Below, piece after piece: positions 31,433 through 40,153 of a stretch of 40,153 nt of DNA. The first letter of the stretch is position 1. Each line of letters opens with the position of its first letter. Both the position numbers and the translations under genes were made by a program. This DNA is from Apiotrichum sp. Y4204 (Eukaryota; Basidiomycota; Tremellomycetes; Trichosporonales; Trichosporonaceae). The notes under the pieces were generated by a model. The model was given only the letters and a program-made list of their open reading frames with translations, searched no databases and was not told the origin of the DNA. Location: NCBI GenBank assembly GCA_025531455.1, contig JAMYHL010000145.1, forward strand, positions 1 through 40,153, given 5' to 3'.

Positions 31433-34400
31433 CTCGCCGCCGAATATGACTTGCACCTTCCGACCCGGCATAAACGATCTCGCTGAAGTACGGCCACCGA
31501 GACTCGTGGCGTAGAGGAGCACCGACCAACATCGTTTGCAAAACGCCGATGACTGTCGCTATAAACCACAGGGATGCGTGACGCAACGCCCCGGCGACAC
31601 AGTCTCCCTGTTTTAGATTCAGATAACTATGCCTGATATCTCTCTATGGATGTTTGTAACATACAGCCTTCTAACCCATTCCGCGCAGATACAGCTTGGC
31701 GGGACCGTTTTACAGGTACGATTGGTTGCAAGCCATGGTAGAGATGCTCGCTCACTTCTTTTTCTGGCTTAAGATGCTTCGTGGCTCCCACGTCGCTGCT
31801 GTCGAGGCATGGTTAAGAGCAATGGCAAAGTTCTGTTGATGACGGAGAGTGGGATAAAGACATGCCATGAGAGTGGGTTCTCACACTCTTGGGTAAATGC
31901 TTGCGAGGCGAGGGACCGAGGTGCCTTTGCCGTTGGCCCCATGACTGATTTGCGGCCAGCGGAGTGGCCGTCTCCTGCGACCATTGTTAGGCACACTCGG
32001 ATGTTCACAGGAAGATTCCGTGGACGGGGCTACAGACCTTGAGAATGCTATGATCCGTGAGGTACAGTTGACAGTGGGGAGGCGTGTGAATCAGTGGGAC
32101 CTACCAGAGGCCCAGATTCCCAGATGCTACCTTCCAGGGCACCGTAGTGGGTGAACGTACGCAATGGACTTTCTGGGTCAGGTCCAAAGGGATGCAAGTT
32201 GCAGTCAGTGCCATCTGGGTAAAAGTGAACGATCAGGCAGAATGCTACTGGACCACCTGTGTGACTGGGCCATCAGGTGCGGTTAAGAATCTTGGTCCCT
32301 CGTGTTTCCTCACATTTGCCATTTGACCTATGGCCGATTTGCTGGCCCAGGACCTGCAGTGTTTTCAAGGAACCCACATGTCGGAAATGACGGGCCTGTC
32401 AGAGGGCACGCGAGACTTGCACGGCGGGTATTTACAGGGCAGTTCAATACCGGCAACACAGCAAACGAGGGATCTGGACGGAATGTGGCGATTGTGGCTT
32501 GAGGACATATCGTACATCCCTCACATTCCTCCATACTGACTTGGCTTCCCTCTCTGACATGCCCTACTGCATGAGTCATGGCGCCAAGTTAAGTAAATCG
32601 CAGTCAGAGAGTGCTGTCGAGCAGAAACATCTGAGGGTTTTGGTCGCGGCCACTTACCAGAGGAGGGTTGTGGAATTTGTAAGTCGACTGCACAAGCCAC
32701 CAGGAGACAGGTGGGGTTTGAACTGTCAGAGAGACGGACCATGGCAGGGAGGGTCTCATTCTGTAACAGACCTTCTTACGAGGTTGGCGTCCACACAACT
32801 CGGGCCGCTGCCCTCATGGTGAGCCTCCACTGAGCTGCCGATGGAGCATCAGCAAGAGAGGGAAGACTTGAAGCACAATGGACCAACTCCAGTCCTCAAA
32901 TACTTCCGGAAATACCGGTAATCTCAAACATCCCACACGTTGTCCTGACCATCTTGATGAGCCATGCGGCCACCCTCCTTCCACAGACCCGCAGACACGC
33001 AGATGTCAAACGTAGCCGCGATCCGTGCTGTGGACTCAAAATACCAAGGAAGCAAAGCCCTAAACAAACAAAGAAAGAAGAAAAAAAAAATAAGGAAAAA
33101 AAAAAAGAAAAAAAAAAAAGCAAAAAAAAAGAAGCAAAATATATAGCCCACATGCAGCTCGGAAGTTAATGACAGATACCTTCTCGGTTTGCGGACGGGA
33201 AGTACCATCACCCCGAGCAGTTATGTGGATGCCACAAGAGTCTGTTGTACGCGAAGCCACGGTTCTTGGGGCTGTTCCACCATGGCTTACGTTTCTGATG
33301 TTCGAAAAGATCGAAAGATCATTACTGGTCCTCGCCACAGGAAGGTAATGACAAGTATCGACTTGTTCCGTTCAAAAGAGCCGTCTGTCCTTAAGGGCTT
33401 TATCCGTTCTTTATCCGTTCATCGCGTTAGCCACGGCGCCCACTTTACAGGGGACAGTCAAAGATGTACAAGGGACGGGAGGGAGGGAGCTTCTACGAAT
33501 GAGAATCGTTGGCGCTTTGCTGCTCACTGACAACTGCGGGTATTGTGCGTCGTCCTGAGATAACAGCTTCGACATCACATCCAGTACAATTGTCTTCTGG
33601 TAGTGATGTATTGCATGACAGTCCCACACTCTGCCAACCACAAGGACACAGCTCCAGTGATGTTGGTAAGACATGGCATAACGGACAACAGATATCGGGG
33701 GCCATGATCTCTCACATGATGACTGGTACTGTGCTTTCTTATACCATAGGAGGACCCCGTTCCTGAGGCAGGGACGTAAGGTCCGCCTAGCTGACAGTGA
33801 GGTTTGATGAACAAGAGCACAGGCGATGAGCTCAGAGATCCCGAAGGGGGTGTTCCTTCGGCGACGTAGGTGTGTGTGTAAAGTCCGGTGAGTTGAGTGT
33901 CATGCCAAGCACCTGTTGGACGGCTCACAAAAGCCGCCCGATCTTGAGCGTCCAATAAAGTCAGGTGCCCTTGGGACACTCTCAATCCCCGAAGACGTTT
34001 CGGAGGAAAGGTATTGAAATAGGGGAGTGTTGTTATTCTTTCCTGAACGGAATGAAGTCGTTGGTTGGTCGGGAAGTCGATGTCGCTGAAAGGGACTCAC
34101 AACAGGGCTCGGAAAGAAAATATATACGTCCAAATCAGTAGTAGACGACATTGGGACTCCAGCAACACATTACGACCATTACTGTGATTCATGGCTTGAT
34201 GTAAGGTTTCAGATCCGTTCGATTGAACCCGATGGGAACGATGCGTCATGATAAGGTTCTGGCATGCATCTCCCGGTCTAACGACCAAATCTGACCTTGA
34301 TCCCTCTTGTCATTTCTGTTGTTGTTCCTCCCTGTTGCTGCCGCTCCCTACCTAGTTTTTCTGCATATTGAACACAACGCCTTTTGGGGGCTGACGACAC

Positions 34401-35569
34401 CTTGCCTGTGGGCAGAAGCACTTCGCCGTTCAGGAATGACACTGAGGAGCGCCGTTCACTGGCCGAAAGATGGCATCGTAATCTCTCACATAGAATATCC
34501 TGCATAATCGACCTTGCCGCCGAGACAGTTTGTTCTGCTGTCCCATATCTTGCAGATACGATTGGGCCTCTTTGCTTGGTATGCAGTTATTCTTTCTCCC
34601 TGCATTATGTAACTCTTGTTCTGGTGGTAATGAACGGGGACCGGGAATAGAGAGAGGACAACATCTGAGCTGAGCAATTTGAGCCCAAAGTTCGGACCAA
34701 CGTAAGTGAGGGTTTTGCCCTGCAGGTGGCTGACTCCCGAAGCCGAAATGGCTTAGTGGGGTCTTTTCGCCCGACAGCACAATACCCCTGTAGGGCCGCG
34801 GGAAGATTTGATGGTGTTTCGGCACAACACGGCATGGCTTCCCCCCCCTTTGGACGTCGTACGACTCCCTTTTTTTTAGTTTAGTGCGAAGCTCCATCAC
34901 GCACGAACAGTCCGGCTAGTCATAGGCTCAGGCTCAAGCGTCAGCTGACAACATGCATAAACCCACGCCACGTAGATTCGGATCGTGCCTGGCATATCCT
35001 CTGCTTCTCCACGCGTTCATGGTACGGGAGTTGCAATATTTGCAAGTGAGTGAACTATGTGCATCCAGTACCAGAGCCTACTACATTTTCCCACTCAAAC
35101 GACGGATTCTCCACTGCTAAAGGAGGTGGGGAAGAAGAAATGGTCGACTCAAACAGCGGAAAAGAAATACTTCGTCCCTGGCGAATTACCTGCCTTAAAG
35201 TCCTGCCAGTGATCCTCGACAGGGCGGAAGCGGCCTGAGTTGGGTTGCGCACATTTGCGGTTTGTTTCACGCAAGTGAAAAGTCAGGTGGACTCATGACG
35301 GTAGCTGTGTTTTTTTTTTCTGCAAACTCCGATCGAGTGAAATACATGCGGTGAATGAAAGGTTGGCACCGCCATGAACCGTACAGTAGTCCGAATTGTC
35401 GGTTAGCCCTGTGGACATGACTCCTGCGTGAAGACACTGTGGCGTCTCCAGCATGACTTGGCAAGCCCTAGGTGAGTACTCATCCTGAGATGCTTGAAGT
35501 GAGGAAGGCGGAGACGCGGTCTTCCTTTTCGGAACCGCCCCACTCTTCTGTCTTTCATGGGTGCGCCTC
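31433..35569. other. Gene desert, first part, with probable decayed transposon sequence
   Basis: About 4.1 kb without a gene I can support. All frames are short and frequently interrupted. A purine-rich low-complexity tract lies at 33061-33145. At about 32490 the plus strand reads CGDCG, and in a shifted frame GHI, a pattern reminiscent of a degraded gag zinc knuckle, but this is weak. At 34015-34030 a GAAATAGGGGAG run is followed by TGTTGTTATT, which could be a polypurine tract/LTR edge; no matching second repeat is seen by eye. Confidence 0.35.
33061..33145 (+). repeat. A-rich, nearly pure purine tract
   Basis: About 85 bases made almost entirely of A with scattered G. Possibly a poly(A)-derived tail of an old retroelement or simple low-complexity DNA. 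Lengths of the A runs may be unreliable. Confidence 0.9.
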
Positions 35570-35800
35570 CTTTCATTTTAACCCGTAGATGTCCACTTAC
35601 CTTGGGTGCGCCCCAAAGACTGTCCAAGCCATTCGTGACTAACCTGGCCCTTCTCTTTAAGGACCATGCGTTTGGGGAAGTGGTTTGAGCGCAACGGCAC
35701 CCTCTCCTGATGAACGAAGCGACCTGGTTTCTTCGGCCGGACCAGGTCAGAGGTACGCCACCTCTGGTCAGGTTTGTCAGATACTTCGCTGCCATTAAGC
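35570..35800 (-). mobile_element. Decayed Ty3/gypsy-like pol fragment (RT thumb to RNase H)
   Basis: Two overlapping minus-strand frames together read like one broken protein. In one frame AAKYLTNLTRGGVPLTWS matches the gypsy pattern PLTxLTxxGVPFxW, which lies after the RT domain. In the other frame HFPKRMVLKE, then WLGQSLGRTQGKW, matches the start of gypsy RNase H (PMVLETDAS...LGAVLSQ...GKW). The catalytic TDAS is not preserved. Frameshifts and loss of key residues mean it is inactive. Terminal repeats, integrase and protease were not identified. This rests on pattern memory, without alignment. Confidence 0.4.
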
Positions 35801-38800
35801 ACAGTGTATTCCGGTTTTATCCAGAGAACCACAGACTGCTCCTCATCGGTTTGGGAGCGCCCCGCCCACACTGAGGTTCAAGGTGGATTCAGCGTCCGAC
35901 CAGCATGAAGGCATGTCCTGGCCTCATGAAGGTGTCTTACGTTGTTCACGGAACGTAGCCCTTACTAGCGTTGTTCTCTCCTGTACGACCATGACATGTG
36001 ATTGTGGTGGAGACTTCCGAAGGAATTTAAGAAATAATGAAAGATCAGCCACAATTGTTGATAGGGTGAGTCTAGTTGTTCCGAATTCGCCGATCGCGCT
36101 AATGCTTTCCTGAGTGGAGTTGTGAGAGATGCTGCTGATGTGAGCGAGCAAAGCATCTGGAGCAAACCAATACACGCTGACTAGAGTTTGAAAGCCGCTG
36201 AGGGACGAGCTTGATGATGTGGGAGTGTACAGCCCCCGTACGGTAGAGAGTCTTGGTAGGCCAGGGTTTATTAAGGACAGCTCGGCCTCAAGCGGGGCTT
36301 TGATGGACGCCTGTTACAGTGAGCTAGGTCTTGGTGGATTCTCTTGATTGAAGCGGAACTTCCTAGAACGACCTGAAAGAAGACGGTTTAGTTGTTTTGT
36401 TTTTATATTGTGGTGCATCAACCAGCCGTCCAGCCCAGTCGTGATATGGCTTGGATCGCTTTGAGGAGTGGCGCCGGAAGTGCCTCGTTGATCAACACCT
36501 TGTGTTTCTCCGGTCGCTCAGAATGTCCCTATAAGAGTGATGGAACGTCTTCAAAATAAGGCAGGAAACTTTGCCAGGGTATTGACGGTCAGGAGTAGCA
36601 TCCCACAGAACTCGAGCCGTGTTCCGATTGTTGACTGAGACTGATTGCTTCCATCGCGTGAGTTGGACAAGAGCGGGGGGATTTGACCCTCATGAGACCG
36701 TGATGTGATGAATGAAACACAAACCACTTCAGAGCAACCAGGGCTCAAAGGAAAACACGGAGCGAAGTTCGAAAAGCATACTCCGGCACAGAGACTGGTG
36801 CTGTCGTTTGCCCTTTTGTTACGATTTCATGGCTTTTTGGGAGCATTATCTTGTCCCATGGGCCACGGGTCACGGGGCTTAGTCACGAGGCTTGACGGTG
36901 GCGGTTTTGGATGGAGCAGCCATGTTCTATGAGGCTGACTGCTTTGAGACGACCGCCGCCTCTGAGCCACGACTTTGGGACATCGGGCATGCGGCTGTGC
37001 TATTTGGTAGGAACGGACGTACTCTCGAAAAAAGTGGGGAGGAGGGGACAGGTGCCGGAAGGCTGCACCACCCACTTGTTCGGGCATGAGCTCCACTGCT
37101 TGCATATTTGCAAAGTGTGAAGCTGAGTCAGGACTGTGCTGAGCTGATACAGTGTGGTTGAGCAGAAGGTACAGATCAGTCATGATAAGACCAGCAATAC
37201 TACCATAGATAGTCGCCATCGACTCTCGCCGGCGTTGAGGGATTAATATGCATCCGATACATCACCAAACATGTGGCACCTGTGCTGATGGCCAACTGGC
37301 TCGCAGCACAACTAGTTATAGGTGCGGAGGCTATCGGACTGCGAGTGCACTGCATGTACTGTTTGTACTAAATCAATGGCAGCCATGCGGAAGATGGGGG
37401 GCCTCAAAATCTGAGAGCGTTCCTCGTCGTCCTCGTCCTCGGCCCATTCACATGCCAACCAATCAACCAACCTGTGAAGCAGCCTGGCCGCCAATGCCAC
37501 AAATCATTCGATCAATGACCGGGCGGTCAAGGACATGGCTCTGATTGAGGCGAACGTCTTCTGCCTTGCATGCACGAGATGGTACTCTGGTACATGTAAC
37601 AGGATGGGTTTGCATTTGGGTAATCTGCACGCTTGCTCCGTTCGGCTCCACGCGGTAACGCGTAAACCCAAACCCTAGCGGTGACATAACACCCACACTT
37701 GGCCCTGGACAAACCCGGGTGGCTAGGGGTAACCTGACGCATCGGCCCAACGATGACGGTATCGTTGCCGTCGTTGACACTGTCAGGTACCGTGTGCCAC
37801 AAGCAGGGCACGATACACAGGCCACAGGTTCAGACAAAGCATTACATCCAGACCGCCCAGTTCGCCAAGAGGCTAGTGTTTGCATAGTCGACACCTCAAA
37901 GACGCCCTGTTACCCAAGCCAGAACAAACAAAGACTACTATTGCGCGTGTGTTGTCAGTAAGTCGAACTATGGGCACTCAACGTAGGTTGCTGCTTAAAC
38001 ATTCGCCGCATGACGGCGTTTATAACAAGACATCTCGGGTATATTTTTGAAGGACTGCCTGAGTGATGGCCAGTGGTCTACGTTATCGAGTTAGGTTCAG
38101 CTGCCATCCAAGAAATCCTAGCGTAGTGTCAGCCGCCCACCTCCCGAGATCAGTAGCCCACTGAGGACGGGGCTGCGACGAGTCGGGAGAAAGTGCGCCA
38201 AGATCCGGAAACGGGTAAAGTCCACCTCGTTCCCCACTGAAATAACGGCGCTTTGGCGAGGTTGCGCTTGTCGGGAAGGACATGGACCAATCGCGGTAAC
38301 AGATGTTGAGAGATGTGGAGCAACCCCATTGAGAAGAGTCATCAAGATCCTCTTTGCAGCGCCATCTCAGCGCCTCGTCATTGTAGATCTGGGACGAGCC
38401 GATGTGCTGATGGAGCTCAGAGATGGGGTGGACGCAGAGTCGAAGATCTCGGTTGGTCCGGTTTGAAGGGATTACCGTTCAGTACCGCTGTCCCCGCACA
38501 GGGTTCAGGTTGAAGGACTGTCTTAGCGTGATATGGGCTGGCGTACAGTGTCGAGTGTTCCTGAGCTTCTATTACAGGTGCTAGTCGTATGCCACAGGAC
38601 GAGCGTACGACGTTTTCTCATCGGAGATTCCTTTTAACTTGCCCCGTGCCGTTTTGAGATGACCTTGGCGCGGGCAATTTGTAGATAGCGTGGCCACACT
38701 TTTATCGGTGGCCACGTCAGGGCATCCTCCTCTCTAGTGCCTCTCCACACTTTACCCGATACCGCTACTGCGCTGCGCTCTTGCCTGTCAATGGTCAACG

Positions 38801-40054
38801 TTTGCGTCTCCACGTTTAATACCCCATGTTCTCGGGCTCAGAAATGCAACAAGTCGAGAAGTGAGGCCCTAGAGCGCAATGGGCAGGGCATGTCAGCAGT
38901 CGTGAGCGTGCTCGACAAAGCTTCCCCCGTTCTGTCCTCCCTCGTCGTCCTCTCTCAAGCAGGGCAGTCCGATTCGGTCCAGATACATTGGGTTCGTGCA
39001 ATTAGATCTCTTCTATAGTGGGCTTGTTGGAACTCAGTTTGACATGCAATGACTTGACAGATGTACAGAGGATCGTCAGTTCCTTCCGAAAGGGTCCATC
39101 ACAGGGCATCCTTGAACCTATGACAGTAGGTCTCCAAACTAGGCAGACTCCTTACCCGAGATCCCGAGACAGTACCTAGGGATGAATGAGGGCGACTATC
39201 AAGCAGAGAGCATCGACACAGCAGCTGCGGGTTGTCGGGCCTTGCTCTGTCTCAGGTCCAGAGTTTCGGCCGGGTGGGTGCCTTTGCGCCTAAACTCGCA
39301 ATGCACAACAAAACAAGGCACAGAACTGGCAACTGCGACGCTGATGCTCGCCGTCAGACCCAGTCACGCCCTGGGTTGATGTGAGGTTTGTGCCGCGGTG
39401 TATTGTGTTTATTTTGCCGTGAGGGTGGAGAGGGAGTGACGGCGTCTTTGGCGCTTTCGGTGCTGGGCTACTCGACAAGGTGCAGTACCACTGTGCCAGT
39501 GGAACATGTGATAGGAGAGTGGGATTAGCCGCGCAAGCCGAGCTCAATCAGCATTCAACACGGAGATTTGTGTTGTCTGATCATCATCGTGATCGACAAT
39601 TGATGCACACTACTGTGGCGGATGTATGACAGCCACCTTCTCCGGACCTCACTTCGGAGAGATACCAGTCATTGAACCCACTGAGCCCAATCTTGCAATG
39701 CTCACGATAGCAGCCCACAAGCTGACATTTCCTACTAGAGGCTCCAACCAAACCCGCAAACCACATATGCTGCTTCCATCCTTCGATGTAACAAGAGGTG
39801 ATACGTTTCTTCGGATGCGGGCCAGATTTAGATTCAAACTCTGCCGCGGCATCTCCGCTTCCAGGGCGAAGGCTTCACCAGCCTCGCCACCGAACACCCT
39901 ATTACACATAGATGTTCGAGAAGTGTTTATACCGTACACCCAAGTGCAACCTGCATTGGTGAGGTCGGAGGGTGGCAGCTTGTGCATAGCGCCATTTACA
40001 TCTGGACCGGCACCTGTTTCCACACAAGATTAACGAAGGTCAGGTTCGGCATCC

Positions 40055-40056
<2 letters not shown>
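35801..40056. other. Gene desert, second part
   Basis: About 4.3 kb without a supported gene, RNA or complete repeat. Short frames up to 135 codons show no recognisable motif. The reading frames at 39626-40033 (+) and 39649-40023 (-) overlap almost completely and at most one could be real; neither is recognised. No telomere array is visible. Confidence 0.35.
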
Positions 40057-40110
<54 letters not shown>

Positions 40111-40153
40111 GGGTGGGGGGGGGTTGGGCCGTGGGGGGGTGGTGTGGATGGCG
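40057..40153 (+). repeat. Poly-G run and G-rich end
   Basis: Fifty-three uninterrupted G (40057-40109) followed by G-rich sequence with a few T, C and A. Such a run at the end of a sequence is typical of a low-signal sequencing or assembly artefact. It does not match a TTAGGG-type telomere. Confidence 0.85.

Noticed and set aside
32700..32740. GTTCAAACC on the minus strand considered as a tRNA T-loop
   Set aside because: Flanking five-base stems do not pair and no acceptor or D arm is found.
34430..34900. A 156-codon minus-strand frame considered as retroelement integrase
   Set aside because: Only isolated fragments resemble integrase (e.g. IVS-RYGT in another frame); too weak to annotate.
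37650..37735. AAACCCAAACCCTAG and CTAGGGGTAACC considered as degenerate telomere repeat
   Set aside because: Only a few irregular copies in both orientations, no tandem array.
39626..40033. Overlapping 124-135 codon frames on both strands near the window end
   Set aside because: Mutually overlapping, no recognisable domain, next to an artefactual poly-G end.
1..40153. CRISPR arrays, prokaryotic operons, phage or IS elements
   Set aside because: Spliced genes with GT-AG introns and intron-bearing nuclear tRNAs show eukaryotic nuclear DNA; no spacer-repeat array is present.

Overview
The window looks like nuclear DNA of an intron-rich basidiomycete fungus. Every long gene is broken by many short GT-AG introns. 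Many of these are only 35-60 nt, with CTRAC-like branch sites just before the acceptor. The coding sequence is GC-rich, and both tRNA genes carry an intron after position 37. The gene set (ATP-type PEP carboxykinase, prohibitin, fungal cysteine synthase, SEC1, THO1/SARNP, OST4) fits a Tremellomycete. A Trichosporonales-like, GC-rich yeast is my guess but is not proven from sequence alone.

Layout, left to right: 3' end of twinfilin (1-876, +); prohibitin PHB1 (2414-1074, -, seven exons including an 11-nt microexon); a 1-kb divergent intergenic region; mitochondrial-type cysteine synthase (3411-4741, +); tRNA-Phe(GAA) (5092-4995, -); an ataxin-3-like Josephin deubiquitinase (5481-7122, +); SEC1 (7728-10709, +); an unrecognised multi-pass membrane protein with a repetitive tail (about 11532-13856, +); ATP-dependent PEP carboxykinase (16265-14375, -); a 5.1-kb gene-poor stretch with G-rich, C-rich and palindromic sequence; a large transcription-factor-like protein combining AT-hooks, a bZIP and a GATA-type zinc finger (24164-21379, -); a THO1/SARNP homologue with a SAP domain (24943-25987, +); a secreted M28 aminopeptidase (26762-28235, +); tRNA-Ile(AAU) (29798-29708, -); a 91-codon small ORF (30678-30403, -); and the 37-residue OST4 subunit of oligosaccharyltransferase (31319-31432, +).

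The last 8.6 kb contain no convincing intact gene. They carry a decayed fragment that reads like Ty3/gypsy reverse transcriptase/RNase H, a purine-rich low-complexity tract and, at the very end, a run of 53 G followed by G-rich sequence. That end is most likely a contig end or sequencing artefact.

The genes are ordinary single transcription units with no cluster logic. They are housekeeping functions: actin, mitochondrial membrane, sulfur assimilation, ubiquitin, exocytosis, gluconeogenesis, mRNP export, extracellular proteolysis and N-glycosylation. The item most worth following up is the AT-hook/bZIP/GATA protein. The PHB1 microexon and the repeat-bearing membrane protein come next. All exon joins below were derived by eye from splice-site consensus, reading-frame continuity and family similarity.
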